Shown: positions 9,194 through 18,733, numbered from the stretch's first letter. The stretch: DNA of 64,000 nucleotides from RYN-230 sp963760405 (GCA_963760405.1 CAVXCV010000004.1:558001-622000), one strand, 5' to 3'. Notes: a model not told the origin generated them from the letters alone. Numbers and translations are program-made.

Positions 9194-9234
9194 CGGCACC
9201 GGGGCAGCGGCCCGCCCGGCCAGTACGGGGTGGG

Positions 9235-10620
9235 TCAGCGAACGACGATGAAGTCGGCGGCGTCCCGGGGCGGCCGGGCCGGTGGCGCGCCCGCGGCATG
9301 CCCGACGCCGATCGCGCCCATCGGCTCCCAGTCCGGCGGCAGGCCGAGCGAGCCCACCGTGACCGGGCGGCAGAACATCGTGCTGGACACCCAGCACGAG
9401 CCCAGGCCCTCTGCGGCCAGGCCGACGAGCAGGTTCTGCACGGCCGCGCCCATCGCGACCACGAACATCTCGCGCTCAGCGGCGTTCCGCCGGTCGTCCG
9501 GGTAGGTGTGCGCGGCGTCCGCTGCCAGGCACGGAACGATGAGCAGCGGCGCGCGGCGCAGTGGCTCGCCGCGGCGCACCCGGCGGGCGATCTGCTCCTC
9601 GGTGAAGCCGTCGCCGCGCAGGTCGGTGATCCAGGCGGCCAGCATCGCGTCCAGCAGCCCGGTCCGGGCCTGCGCCGACTCCAGCACCGCGAACCGCCAC
9701 GGGGTGGAGTGATGCGGGGCCGGGGCGGTGATGGCCGCGCCGATCGCGCGGCGCACCGCGTCCAGGTCCACCGGCGCGGTGCTGAACTCACGCACCGTCC
9801 GCCGTGCGGTCAGCACCTCGGTGGGGCCGAACCGGAACATGTCGTCGGCCGCGGGGCGGATCAGGGCCTGGGCGCCAGGCCCGTCCGCGTCGGTCACCAG
9901 GCTCGCGAGCCCCCGGACGACCGCCACCGGGATACCGGTCGCCTTCCCCTTGACCAGGTCCGCCGCGGCGGCGATCTCATCGGCCACCGCGGCCAGGGTC
10001 ACCTCCAGCGGGGTGCCGAACGTGTCCGGCTGGCCGCGGTAGTCGTGCACTGGCACCAGGCCCGCGGCGCCGATCGCGGCATCGGTCTGCCCCACCCGCC
10101 AGGGGCGGCCCAGCGTATCGCTGATGACGACGCCTACCCGCGCACCGGTCCGGTCGCGCAGCCCCTTGCGCAGGGACCGGGCTGACCCGTCCGGATCCTC
10201 GGGTAGCAGCGCCACGGTGCCCGGGACCACATTGGAGGCATCCACCCCGGCGGCGGCGAGCACCAGGCCATGCCGGGTCTGCACGATCCGGGCCGGTCCC
10301 CGGCGGGCCACCACCCGGACGGTCTCCTGGTCGATCGCCTGGTCCCGGCCGGCCTGGATGATCCGCCCCTCAGCTTTGCTGATGATCTTGGATGTGACCA
10401 CCACGATGTCGCCGTCGGCCAGCCCGGGCACCGCCGCCGCGATCAGCGCGGCCAGGTCGCTGCCGGCGCTCACTTCCGGGAGCCCGGGCACGCCGGTGAT
10501 GGTGAGCCCGGCGCTGGCGGCCGGGCGGCTGACCGAGCCCGTGCTGGCTGGGCCCGTGCTGGCTGGACCCGTGCTGGCTGGACCCGTGCTGGCTGGACCC
10601 GTGCTGGCTGGACCGGTCAT
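9235..10620 (-). CDS. fbiB: Coenzyme F420-0:L-glutamate ligase fused to a nitroreductase-like domain
   Basis: The 461-residue protein has the actinobacterial FbiB layout. An N-terminal CofE domain (GVPGLPEVSAGSDLAALI, GDIVVVTSKIISKAEGR) adds glutamates to F420-0. A C-terminal FMN-binding nitroreductase-type domain (about residues 260-461, with AARRTVREFS-like and HSTPWRFAVLES segments) is known in FbiB to reduce dehydro-F420-0. The first 30 residues are an STGPA pentapeptide array. The start ATG at 10620 overlaps the fbiA stop by four bases (ATGA), so the two genes are translationally coupled. Its 3' end converges on fbiC with a 41-base gap. Confidence 0.93.
   Translation of the reverse strand: MTGPASTGPASTGPASTGPASTGPASTGSVSRPAASAGLTITGVPGLPEVSAGSDLAALIAAAVPGLADGDIVVVTSKIISKAEGRIIQAGRDQAIDQETVRVVARRGPARIVQTRHGLVLAAAGVDASNVVPGTVALLPEDPDGSARSLRKGLRDRTGARVGVVISDTLGRPWRVGQTDAAIGAAGLVPVHDYRGQPDTFGTPLEVTLAAVADEIAAAADLVKGKATGIPVAVVRGLASLVTDADGPGAQALIRPAADDMFRFGPTEVLTARRTVREFSTAPVDLDAVRRAIGAAITAPAPHHSTPWRFAVLESAQARTGLLDAMLAAWITDLRGDGFTEEQIARRVRRGEPLRRAPLLIVPCLAADAAHTYPDDRRNAAEREMFVVAMGAAVQNLLVGLAAEGLGSCWVSSTMFCRPVTVGSLGLPPDWEPMGAIGVGHAAGAPPARPPRDAADFIVVR
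10541..10615. repeat. 15-bp tandem array (five units) at the fbiB 5' end
   Basis: Five units of GTGCTGGCTGGACCC, with one variant at each end, lie directly after the fbiB start codon on the minus strand and encode repeated STGPA pentapeptides. Lengths are exact, so the frame is kept. Confidence 0.9.
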
Positions 10621-11585
10621 TTGCGCAACTCCTCAGCCAGGTCGAGCGCGGCCCGGGCGATGGCGGCGGTGGCGGGCAGATCGGTCATGTACAGCGGGCG
10701 GGCCCGGACCGCGATCCCGGCCAGTTCCGGCGCGTCCACTGTCGCCTTGTCCTGCTCGTCCACTAGCCACCCGTCCAGCAGCCGCGGGCCGTAGTGCGCG
10801 GCCACCCCGGTCGCGGTGGATGGCACTCCGATGGCCGCCAGGCAGGCGTCGGCCATGCCGCGTACGGGCGCGCCGCCGATGATCGGGGAGACACCGACCA
10901 CGGTCTGCTCCGCGACGGCCGCGGCGATTCCCGGCACGGCCAGGATGGTGCCGATGCTCACCACGGGGTTGGACGGCGGCAGCAGCACGATGTCCGCTGC
11001 GGCGATCGCCTCGAGCACGCCTGGCGCCGGGACCGCGTCCGCCGCCCCGGTCACGATGATCTCGGCGGCCGGCACGGCCGCGTGCAGCCGGACCCACCAT
11101 TCCTGGAAGTGGACGGTCCGCTGCCCGTTCCTATCGCCGGGGTCACCGCTGCCCTGCAGCCGGACATGGGTCTCGATCCGGTCGTCGGACATCGGGATGA
11201 GCCGGACCCCGGGCTGCCACCGCTGGCACAGTGCCTCGGTGACCGCCGACAGCGGACAGCCGCTGCTCAGCATGCTGGTCCGGACGATGTGGGTGGCGAA
11301 GTCCCGGTCGCCCAGCCCGAACCAGCCCGGGCCAGAGCCGTAGGCCTTCAGCTCGGCCAGGACCGCGAACGTGTCCCCAGCGCGGCCCCAGCCCTGCTCC
11401 TCGCTGATCCCGCCACCGAGCGTGTACATCACGGTATCCAGGTCGGGTGAGACGTGCAGGCCGTACAGGCTGATGTCATCACCGGTGTTGCCGATCACGG
11501 TGATGTCGGCGTGCGGTACCTCAGCCTTCAGCCCGCGCAGGAAGCGGGCGGCTCCGACGCCGCCCGCGAGCACGGTGATACGCAT
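10617..11585 (-). CDS. fbiA: 2-phospho-L-lactate (phosphoenolpyruvate) transferase of F420 synthesis
   Basis: FbiA (CofD) joins the activated phospholactyl or phosphoenolpyruvyl group to FO, giving (dehydro)F420-0. The 322-residue protein starts with MRITVLAGGVGAARFLRGL, the family's N-terminal glycine-rich loop. It continues with GNTGDDISLYGLHVSPDLDT and LPPSNPVVSIGTIL, both conserved in CofD proteins. The frame is open upstream to 12284, but homology begins at ATG 11585 and the upstream part would overlap whiB, so I take that start. The stop overlaps the fbiB start. Confidence 0.93.
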   Translation of the reverse strand: MRITVLAGGVGAARFLRGLKAEVPHADITVIGNTGDDISLYGLHVSPDLDTVMYTLGGGISEEQGWGRAGDTFAVLAELKAYGSGPGWFGLGDRDFATHIVRTSMLSSGCPLSAVTEALCQRWQPGVRLIPMSDDRIETHVRLQGSGDPGDRNGQRTVHFQEWWVRLHAAVPAAEIIVTGAADAVPAPGVLEAIAAADIVLLPPSNPVVSIGTILAVPGIAAAVAEQTVVGVSPIIGGAPVRGMADACLAAIGVPSTATGVAAHYGPRLLDGWLVDEQDKATVDAPELAGIAVRARPLYMTDLPATAAIARAALDLAEELRK

Positions 11586-11726
11586 GGCGGCAAGTCTTGC
11601 AACCCGGGCCGCCGGGCCTGCGGCGAACCCCCCGGTGAACCGCGGAAACCAGGCCGGGACCCGGGGAATCTGACCGCACTTTCCCGTCATCGAAGTCAAG
11701 AACATTGCCTCTATCACGTATCCCGC

Positions 11727-11756
11727 TTGACGGACCAGAAGACACGCGGGTGTAAT
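11727..11756 (+). promoter_or_regulatory. Candidate housekeeping promoter for whiB
   Basis: TTGACG at 11727-11732 is separated by 18 bases from TGTAAT at 11751-11756, a good match to a primary sigma-factor promoter in a locally AT-richer stretch. It would start transcription near 11763, leaving a leader of about 68 bases before the whiB ATG. Prediction from sequence only. Confidence 0.45.
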
Positions 11757-11830
11757 TTCATCTGTGTAGTTCTCGCGTCTCAGGGGAGGGCGCGGGGAAA
11801 CGGGGCTCGTGGAGGGGTAGGAGGTGGGCC

Positions 11831-12112
11831 ATGGCTGACGCGATAGTCTCGCTGGCGCCCAGTACGTTCGGTATCGGCGCGGAAGACGCTGTGGAAGCTG
11901 GCTGGCAGGACCGGGCGCTCTGCGCACAGACCGATCCGGAGGCCTTCTTTCCCGAGAAGGGCGGTTCCACCCGGGAGGCCAAGAAGGTCTGCCGGGGCTG
12001 TGAGGTGCGGGCTGAGTGCCTGGAATATGCGCTCGAGCATGACGAGCGGTTCGGCATCTGGGGCGGCCTGTCCGAGCGGGAGCGGCGCCGCCTGAAGCGC
12101 GAAGCAGGCTGA
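11831..12112 (+). CDS. whiB: WhiB-family iron-sulfur transcription regulator (WhiB/WhiB2 type)
   Basis: The 93-residue protein has the four cluster cysteines of the WhiB family (C31, C54, C57 and C63), then GIWGG and a basic C-terminus (ERERRRLKREAG). Members bind a 4Fe-4S cluster and usually act with the primary sigma factor. The sequence AFFPEKGGSTREAKKVC and the position next to fbiA match WhiB of Streptomyces and WhiB2/WhmD of mycobacteria, which control septation and cell division. GGAGG lies just before the ATG. It is divergent from fbiA with 245 bases between them. Confidence 0.92.
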   Translation: MADAIVSLAPSTFGIGAEDAVEAGWQDRALCAQTDPEAFFPEKGGSTREAKKVCRGCEVRAECLEYALEHDERFGIWGGLSERERRRLKREAG

Positions 12113-12338
12113 CCCGGGGGGCCGTCTGGCCGCTCCGGTGCCCCGGCTGCTGGCGCCGGGGCAGCGGCCCGGGCGAAGCAGTCAGAGTGCCTGCCCGGGT
12201 GGCGTCAGTTCGCGTATTGTTCACGCGTACCCCGCCCTGCCGGGACCCGGAACGGGCCGAGAACAGCGGGCCGAGAAGTACCACGGGTCAGTAAATGGTG
12301 CCTGGCAGGCGAAAGACCTGAGCAGCAGATGGACTCGT

Positions 12339-15300
12339 GTGTCGCCAACTATCACGCAGGGCCAGCATCTTGTCACCGCGGTCATCGTCGCGCACGACGG
12401 CGCCGCGTGGGTGCCGCGTGCCGCAGAGGCGCTGCTGGGCCAGACCCGCCCGGTGCAGCGGGTCATCGCGGTGGACACCGGCAGCCGGGACCGCAGCGGG
12501 GCCATGCTCGCCGACCTGCTGGGACGTTCGGTCGTGTTCGGCATGGACCGCACTACGGGCTACGGGACCGCGGTGGCCCAGGCGTTGCGGCACCGCGCGG
12601 CCAGCACGCACATCCCCGGGCTCGCTGGCGCGCCGCAGGGCGAGCGGGTCGAGTGGATCTGGCTGCTGCACGACGACTGCGAGCCCGAACCTGACGCCCT
12701 GGACCAGTTGCTGATCGGTGCGGCTGAGGCGCCGGGCGTGGCCGTGGTCGGGCCGAAGCTGATGGACTGGGCGGACCGCCGGGTGATCCTCGAGGCCGGG
12801 GTGACCATCGACCGGGCCGGGCGGCGGATCACCGGCATCGAACCGCGCGAGGTCAACCAGGGCCAGCACGACGGGGACCGCGATGTGATGGCGGTGAGCA
12901 GCGCCGGCATGCTGGTCCGCCGGGACGTCTGGGACCAGGTCGGCGGCTTTGACGCAGACATGCCGCTGCTCCGGGACGACGTGGACTTCTGCTGGCGGGT
13001 GCACGCCGCGGGCCACCGGGTCCGGGTGGTCACCGACGCCGTGGTCTACCACCTGGAAGCAGCCGCCCGGAACCGGCGAGCCGCTTCTGCCGCTCCCCGC
13101 CCGCACCGGATGGACCGCCGCAACGCCCTGCTCACCCTGCTGGCCAACCTGCCCGCCGGGCCGGCCTTCTCCGCCCTGGTCAGCAACGCGGCCATGTCGG
13201 TCCTGCGCACCCTGTTCTTCCTGCTGGTGAAGCGGCCCCGGGCCGCCCTGGATGAGTTCGCCGGGGCTGGTTCGGTGATCGGCCACCCGGTCCGGCTGCT
13301 AGCCGCCCGGCGGCGCCGGGCGCGCGGCCGGAACGCCGCCTACAGCCGCCTCCGCGCCGACCTGCCTCCCGGCCAGTCCCTGCGCCGGGTCGGTGAATTC
13401 GCCGCGAGCATCTTCTACACCTCGACCCAGATCGACACCGCGGGCAGCCACCACGCCACGGACGACCCGTCCGACGATGACTCGCTCCTGGTGGACAGCG
13501 GGTTCGCGCAGCGGATCCTGAGTAACCCCGGGGTGCTGCTGTTCCTCGGGCTGACCATCGTCGCGCTGGTCGCGGAGCGATCGCTGCTGCGCGGCGGGCC
13601 GCTGACCGGCGGGGCGCTGATCCCGGCCTGGGGCGGGGTGTCCGGCCTGTGGCAGGAGTACCTCCAGGGGTTCCACCCGGCCGGGCTCGGCTCGGCCAGC
13701 AGTACCCCGGCGTACGTCGCGGTGCTCGCGGTGGCGGCCACGATCCTGGGCGGTAAGCCTTGGCTGGCGATGGACGTCATCATGTTCGGCAGCATCCCGC
13801 TGGCCGGCCTGACGGCCTACTGGGCGGCGCGGCGGATCACCAGGTCAGTGCCGGCCCGGGTGTGGGCCGCGGCCGCGTACGCCCTGGTGCCGGTGGGCAT
13901 GGGCGCGGTCGCGGCGGGCCGGTTCGGGTCGGCTCTGGCGTTCGCCCTGCTCCCGCTGATCGGGCTGGTCGCGGCCCGGATCTTCACCGAGACGTCACGG
14001 CGGGCCCGGCGGGCCGCGTGGGCGACCGGCCTCATCCTCGCGGTGGCGGCGGCGTTCGTCCCGCTGGTCTGGGTGATCGCCGCGGTGGCGGCCGGTATCG
14101 CGGCGGCCGTCTTCGGCCGGGCCCGGCACCGGACCGCGATCAACCTAGGCATCGCGGTCGGCGTGCCGCCCGTGCTGCTGCTCCCGTGGACGCTGCAGGT
14201 CATCACCCATCCGGCCGTCCTGTTCATCGAGGCCGGGAACCAGGTCCCTGGCCTGGCCAGCGCCAGCCTGCCCGCCCGGTCGCTGCTGCTGCTGTCCCCT
14301 GGGGGCCCGGGACTGCCCCCGTTCTGGGTGACCGGCGGCCTGGCGCTGGCCGCGCTGGCCGCGCTCGCGCTCTCCGCACGGCGCCTGCTCGTGCTGGCGG
14401 GCTGGGTCGTGGCCCTGGTCGGGCTGGTAGCCGCGGTCCTGGTCAGCCGGACCCTGGTCACTCCGGCCACCGGCGGGCCGCCGGTGGCCGCGTGGCCGGG
14501 AGTGGCCCTGGCCATCGCCGCGGCCGGGCTGCTGCTCGCCGCGACGGTGGCCGCTGATGCGCTGCCTGGACTGGTCGCGGGCGGCGGCTGGCGCCGCCCA
14601 GCCGGGTTCGGCGCCCTGCTGCTGGCGGCCGCGGCGGCCAGTGCCCCTGTGCTGGCCGCGGCGTCCTGGCTGAGTACCGGCGTCCGCGGCCCGGTGGCCG
14701 TGTCGGCCGGCCCGGTCCTGCCCCCGTTCGTCAGCGTGTCCTCCCGCTCCGGGCAGCAGCTGCGCACCCTCGTGCTGCGGGACAGCCACGGAGTAGTGAC
14801 CTACGAGGTGCTCCGCAGTACCGATCCACTGCTCGGCAGCACCGAACTGGGCCAGTCGCCAGACGCGCAGCGGGCACTCGATACCACAGTGTCCAGCCTG
14901 GTCGCCCCGGATGGCGGGACCGGGCAGAACCAGGGCGCGGCCCTGGCCGGCCTGGACATCGGTTACGTCCTGCTGCCCGCCCCGGCGGACGCCACGCTGG
15001 CCAGCGCGCTGGCTGATGTCGCCGTGCTGCGCCCGGTGAGCAAGACGCCCGCGTTCCAGCTGTGGCGGGTCGCCGCGAGCCCGGCCCGGGTCCGGGTGAT
15101 CGAGCCGGGCGGCCGGGTCGTCCCGATGGCCTCGGGACCGGTCGCGGTGTCCGCGGCGGCGGCCCCGCGCAGTGGCGGGATCCTGGCGCTGGCCGAGCCG
15201 GCCAGCGGCTGGACCGCCACGCTCAACGGCACCCCGCTGCGGCCAGTGCGGTCCCCGGCCGGCGGCTGGGCTCAGGCCTTCCGGCTGCCGCCCGGCGGTG

Positions 15301-15563
15301 GCCAGCTCAGCCTCAGCCACAACCAGCTCGGCCGGGACCTGATCGTCGCGCTGGAAGTGCTGGCGGTGCTGGCCGTGGCCGCGCTCGGGCTGCCCGGGAC
15401 CCGGGTGGGGGGCGAGGCCGCTGCGGAGGCGGCGCAGGAAGCCGAGGCCAGCAGCAGGCGATCGCGGAATCAGCCCGCCGCGACCCGGATGCGCAGGCCG
15501 GGACGCCGGACCGGCGAGCTGCCGGTCCGCCGTCGGCGGCAGCGCCGGCCCGGTCACCGGTGA
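12339..15563 (+). CDS. Large membrane protein with N-terminal GT2 glycosyltransferase domain
   Basis: The first 280 residues are a family GT2 domain (VTAVIVAHDGAAWVPRAAEA, a LLHDDCEPEPDAL metal site, DDVDFCWRVHAAGH). The rest holds a dozen or more hydrophobic segments from about residue 390 and then a periplasmic-type domain. Genes like this lie beside whiB and a DUF5719 gene in other actinomycetes; the product is unknown. The frame is open from 12138, but homology starts at VTAVIV, so I chose GTG 12339, without a clear ribosome site. The C-terminus is Arg-rich and ends 34 bases before the next ORF, which lies in another frame. The two may once have been one gene. Confidence 0.75.
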   Translation: MSPTITQGQHLVTAVIVAHDGAAWVPRAAEALLGQTRPVQRVIAVDTGSRDRSGAMLADLLGRSVVFGMDRTTGYGTAVAQALRHRAASTHIPGLAGAPQGERVEWIWLLHDDCEPEPDALDQLLIGAAEAPGVAVVGPKLMDWADRRVILEAGVTIDRAGRRITGIEPREVNQGQHDGDRDVMAVSSAGMLVRRDVWDQVGGFDADMPLLRDDVDFCWRVHAAGHRVRVVTDAVVYHLEAAARNRRAASAAPRPHRMDRRNALLTLLANLPAGPAFSALVSNAAMSVLRTLFFLLVKRPRAALDEFAGAGSVIGHPVRLLAARRRRARGRNAAYSRLRADLPPGQSLRRVGEFAASIFYTSTQIDTAGSHHATDDPSDDDSLLVDSGFAQRILSNPGVLLFLGLTIVALVAERSLLRGGPLTGGALIPAWGGVSGLWQEYLQGFHPAGLGSASSTPAYVAVLAVAATILGGKPWLAMDVIMFGSIPLAGLTAYWAARRITRSVPARVWAAAAYALVPVGMGAVAAGRFGSALAFALLPLIGLVAARIFTETSRRARRAAWATGLILAVAAAFVPLVWVIAAVAAGIAAAVFGRARHRTAINLGIAVGVPPVLLLPWTLQVITHPAVLFIEAGNQVPGLASASLPARSLLLLSPGGPGLPPFWVTGGLALAALAALALSARRLLVLAGWVVALVGLVAAVLVSRTLVTPATGGPPVAAWPGVALAIAAAGLLLAATVAADALPGLVAGGGWRRPAGFGALLLAAAAASAPVLAAASWLSTGVRGPVAVSAGPVLPPFVSVSSRSGQQLRTLVLRDSHGVVTYEVLRSTDPLLGSTELGQSPDAQRALDTTVSSLVAPDGGTGQNQGAALAGLDIGYVLLPAPADATLASALADVAVLRPVSKTPAFQLWRVAASPARVRVIEPGGRVVPMASGPVAVSAAAAPRSGGILALAEPASGWTATLNGTPLRPVRSPAGGWAQAFRLPPGGGQLSLSHNQLGRDLIVALEVLAVLAVAALGLPGTRVGGEAAAEAAQEAEASSRRSRNQPAATRMRRPGRRTGELPVRRRRQRRPGHR

Positions 15564-15597
15564 GCCGGACGAGGCCCGGGCCCGGCGGGCCGCCGCG

Positions 15598-16731
15598 GTG
15601 CCGGAAGCGGCCGTGCTGCTGGGTGAGGCGCCCGTGGCCAAGCGCGGCGCGCCTGGCTCACTCGGCCAGCCGCGCCGGGAGCGGGCAGCCCGGATGGCCC
15701 GGTCCGCCGCGGCCTTTGGCGGCCGGTCCGCCGCGGCCGTTACCCGCCAGCGCGGTATCAGCGACCGTGCTGGTGACGGCTGGGGCGAGGACGCGGGCAG
15801 CCCGGCCGCGGATAGTACGACGGTCCTGCCCGGCGGTCGGCTGACGACCGGCCAGGACCGGTCCGGCGGGATGAGCCGCGGCCGCCGCGCCCGGCCCGGG
15901 CCAGCCGATTCTGGCTACCCGGGCGCCGGGTATCCGGGGCCGGCCGACCCGGGCTACCTGGACCCGGGCTACCCGGACCCGGGGCGTGCAGGCCGGGGTT
16001 ACCCAGGTACCGCCGGGTACGACGCCGCTGAGAGCGACGGCGGTGTCTATGAAGGCGCTGGTGGCGGGGAAGGCACCGGGTACGAAGGCACCGGGTATGA
16101 AAACACCGGATACGGTGGCGCGGCCGGGTACGGGGGGACCGGCCCCCGCCGGGCCGGGTACGGCAGCGCTGAGTACCCCGCGGCCGGTGACTATCCCGGC
16201 ACCGGTCCGCGGAGCACCGCCCCGGCCGCCGGTGACCTGCCGGGTGGGGAACGTCCGAGCAGCGGGTACCGGAGCAGCCGGCACAAGGCCGGCGAACGAG
16301 TGGCCCGGGGCGGGCTGCCCGGCGACGACGAATTCCCGCCGCCGCGGCCGCGCCCGGCCGCCGGCCCCGGGGAGGCCTACCCTGGCCGGCCCGCGGCCCG
16401 CTACCCGGACAGCCCGCCGCCTGGTTACCCCGAGCCGGCCAGCTACCCGGAGGCTGGCAGCTACCCGGAGGCTGGCAGCTACCCGGAGGCTGGCAGCTAC
16501 CCGGAGGCCGGCAGCTACCCCGAGCCCAGCCCATACCCGGGCGCTCCCGGCTACCCGGATGCCCCGGCCTATCCGGCGGCGGAGCCGTTCCCCGCTGACG
16601 ACGCTTACCTCTCACCCTTGCCCGGGCCGCCTGATCAGGGCTACCCCGACCCGGGGTACCCGGACCGGCCGCGCGGGTCAGCCCCGTGGCGCAGCGAGCC
16701 CGCTGACGAGCCCGGAGAGGCCGACTGGTGA
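15598..16731 (+). CDS. Low-complexity Tyr/Pro/Gly-rich ORF, function unknown
   Basis: After about 70 Ala/Arg-rich residues the 377-residue product is almost wholly disordered, with YPG, GYP, YEGTG and YPEAGS motifs. An 18-bp array at 16441-16530 codes for YPEAGS repeats. Such Tyr/Pro-rich tails are known at the C-termini of membrane proteins. Here the ORF follows the GT2 membrane protein in a different frame, so it may be that protein's displaced tail. Its stop overlaps the start of the DUF5719 gene as GTGA, which supports translation through this region. The start GTG 15598 is uncertain, because the frame is open further upstream. Confidence 0.55.
   Translation: MPEAAVLLGEAPVAKRGAPGSLGQPRRERAARMARSAAAFGGRSAAAVTRQRGISDRAGDGWGEDAGSPAADSTTVLPGGRLTTGQDRSGGMSRGRRARPGPADSGYPGAGYPGPADPGYLDPGYPDPGRAGRGYPGTAGYDAAESDGGVYEGAGGGEGTGYEGTGYENTGYGGAAGYGGTGPRRAGYGSAEYPAAGDYPGTGPRSTAPAAGDLPGGERPSSGYRSSRHKAGERVARGGLPGDDEFPPPRPRPAAGPGEAYPGRPAARYPDSPPPGYPEPASYPEAGSYPEAGSYPEAGSYPEAGSYPEPSPYPGAPGYPDAPAYPAAEPFPADDAYLSPLPGPPDQGYPDPGYPDRPRGSAPWRSEPADEPGEADW
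16441..16530 (+). repeat. 18-bp tandem array, YPEAGS repeat
   Basis: Five 18-base units of AGCTACCCGGAGGCTGGC lie end to end. The first three are identical, the fourth differs by one base and the fifth is diverged. They encode repeated SYPEAG hexapeptides in frame. Confidence 0.9.
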
Positions 16732-18239
16732 GGGAGCTGGGCGCGAGCCGGATTGTGGCCGGGGTGGCCGTGGTGCTCGTCCTGGCTGGCCTGTACGGGC
16801 TGGCGGACCTGGGGCACATGGTCACGCTGGGCGCTGGTACCGTGCCTGCCCAGCCGCGGTCCCTGACGGTGGCCGCGGTGACCCGGGTCTGCCCGGCGCC
16901 GGGCGCCAGTTCGGCCGCGGGCAGCGGGATCGCCCTGATGGCGGCCCCGCCGGGAACCGGGCACGCCGCGCCCGGGTCAGCCGTGCTGAGCCGGCTGTCC
17001 GCCGCCACCACCGCGCCCCTGCTGGACGTGACGCAGCCGGGCAGCCCGCGCTCGGCCCCGGTGACCATCGACCGGACCACCGCGCCCGCGGCCGGTACCC
17101 AGCAGGCCAGCGCCGGTTCCATTGCCGCAACGCCGGTCCGTGGCGGTGTCGTCCTCCAGGCCCGCGGCGCCATGTCGCAGGGGCTGGAGGTGGAGCAGAC
17201 CGCCGCGGGTAATCTGCCCACCGCGGCCTGCGGGGCGCCCGGCACCGATTTCTGGTTCGCCGGCCCGGGGCAGCGCACCGTGGCCCGGATCCAGCTGTAC
17301 CTGATGAACCCGAGCGGCCAGGCGGCTGACGCGGACGTGGACATCTTCACCGACGCCGGGCCGCTGCAGGAGACCACGGACACCGGCATCACGGTGCCGC
17401 CGCACGGCATGGTCGTCCAGTCGCTGGCCGCGGCATTGCACGGCTCCCGGGCGATCACGCTGCACGTGCGGACCAGCGTCGGCCAGGTGGCCGCCGCGGT
17501 CCAGGAGGCCAGCGGTCCCGGCCCGGGCGCCTGGCTGCCCGCGGCCGCGGCGCCCGCCAGCAGCCTGGTGATTCCCGGCCTGTCCGGCACCAACGGCGCC
17601 CGCGACCTCTACGTCGCGGTACCCGGGGTGAAAGACGCGGTGGTCCAGCTCACCGCGGTGACCTCACGCGGCAGCTACGAGCCGACCGGCGCGACCGGCA
17701 TCGACATCCCGGGCGGCTCGGTGGTGGATATCGCGCTGCCGTCGCTGTCCGGCATCCCGGCCGCGCTGAAGCTTAAGTCCAGCGCCCCGGTCACCGCGTC
17801 GGCAGTGCTGCCCGGCGGGGCCGCCGGGGCGCCCGGCACGTTCACCGCCGCCGCGGCCGCCCTGACGCAACGGGGCGTGCTGGCGGACACGCTCAACGGC
17901 GCAGGCCGGTCCTCCTCCCTGGTGCTGTCCGCGCCCGGCCGGGCGGCCCGGGTCAGCGTGGCGGAGATCGCCGCGGGCGGCGCCGGCGCCCAGCGCACCC
18001 AGGTGGTGCCGGTCAGCGCGGCGCACAGCGTGGTGCTCCCGCTCACCGGGGTGCCCGGCAAGCCAGCCAATGTGCCGTTCGCCGTAGTCATCACCCCGCT
18101 GGCGGGGTCCGGGCCGGTCTACGCCGGGCGGGTGATCATGGCCAACGGCACGCTCCAGTCGATGCTGCCGGTGGCCAGCGCGCTGACCTTTGTGCCGCTG
18201 CCGCCGGTCCGCGGCGCCACCATCACCACTGGGTCCTGA
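16728..18239 (+). CDS. DUF5719-family exported protein
   Basis: The 503-residue protein begins with a single hydrophobic segment (IVAGVAVVLVLAGLYGLADL, about residues 7-26), then a long Ala/Gly/Val-rich extracytoplasmic domain with a WFAGPG motif and beta-rich repeats. Composition, length and position after a GT2 membrane protein and before the metallopeptidase and DUF3499 genes match the DUF5719 family of actinomycetes. The function is unknown; the context suggests a partner of the GT2 protein in the envelope. The start GTG 16728 overlaps the preceding stop. Confidence 0.75.
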   Translation: MRELGASRIVAGVAVVLVLAGLYGLADLGHMVTLGAGTVPAQPRSLTVAAVTRVCPAPGASSAAGSGIALMAAPPGTGHAAPGSAVLSRLSAATTAPLLDVTQPGSPRSAPVTIDRTTAPAAGTQQASAGSIAATPVRGGVVLQARGAMSQGLEVEQTAAGNLPTAACGAPGTDFWFAGPGQRTVARIQLYLMNPSGQAADADVDIFTDAGPLQETTDTGITVPPHGMVVQSLAAALHGSRAITLHVRTSVGQVAAAVQEASGPGPGAWLPAAAAPASSLVIPGLSGTNGARDLYVAVPGVKDAVVQLTAVTSRGSYEPTGATGIDIPGGSVVDIALPSLSGIPAALKLKSSAPVTASAVLPGGAAGAPGTFTAAAAALTQRGVLADTLNGAGRSSSLVLSAPGRAARVSVAEIAAGGAGAQRTQVVPVSAAHSVVLPLTGVPGKPANVPFAVVITPLAGSGPVYAGRVIMANGTLQSMLPVASALTFVPLPPVRGATITTGS

Positions 18240-18262
18240 CCAGCGGGCTGCCCGGCCCGGTG

Positions 18263-18733
18263 TCAGTCGCCGGCGTAGCCGGGGTCCACGTCCTCCGGGT
18301 CGACGCCCAGCAACTGCGCGAACTCCTCCACTACCACCTCGAAGATCAGTTCGCTCAGCTCGTCCTCGCTGTCCGCGCGGGCGGTCAGCGGGCGGCGGTA
18401 GACCACGATCCGCGGCGGCCGTGCCGGCGGGCCGTCATCCCGGCCGGCCAGGCCCGGGTCCAGCCGGGCCAGCGGTACCGCGTCCGGGCCGATCCCGGGC
18501 GGGCCGGGCGGCGGGATCTCCTCCACCGCGAACTCCACCCCGGACAGCTGGGCCTCCCAGCGGGACTCCAGCCGGGTGACCGCCTCCAGGATCAGCTCGT
18601 CGAAGCGCTCGGAACGGCTGCGGTGCAGTGGCACCCCCGGCGGTGCGAGCACGCCCCGCAGCCCGCGTCCGTGCCGATCGCGGCGCCTGATCTGCTGGCC
18701 GCGCCGGGTACCGTCCCCGTCACCAGTCCGCAC
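18263..18733 (-). CDS. Metallopeptidase-family protein with a degenerate zinc site
   Basis: The 156-residue protein resembles the small zincin-like family found beside DUF3499 in actinomycetes (RRDRHGRGLRG, ERFDELILEAVTRLE, FAVEEIPP). In active members a HExxH helix lies near the C-terminus. Here the matching helix reads VVVEEFAQLLGVDPEDV, with no zinc-binding histidines, so catalysis is doubtful. From memory, actinobacterial homologues share this loss, so it is probably not recent damage. The start GTG 18733 is a guess; homology begins around residue 17. It converges on the DUF5719 gene. Confidence 0.7.
   Translation of the reverse strand: MRTGDGDGTRRGQQIRRRDRHGRGLRGVLAPPGVPLHRSRSERFDELILEAVTRLESRWEAQLSGVEFAVEEIPPPGPPGIGPDAVPLARLDPGLAGRDDGPPARPPRIVVYRRPLTARADSEDELSELIFEVVVEEFAQLLGVDPEDVDPGYAGD

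Noticed and set aside
11586..12284. N-terminal extension of fbiA to 12284
   Set aside because: It overlaps whiB on the opposite strand, and family homology begins at MRITVLAGG.
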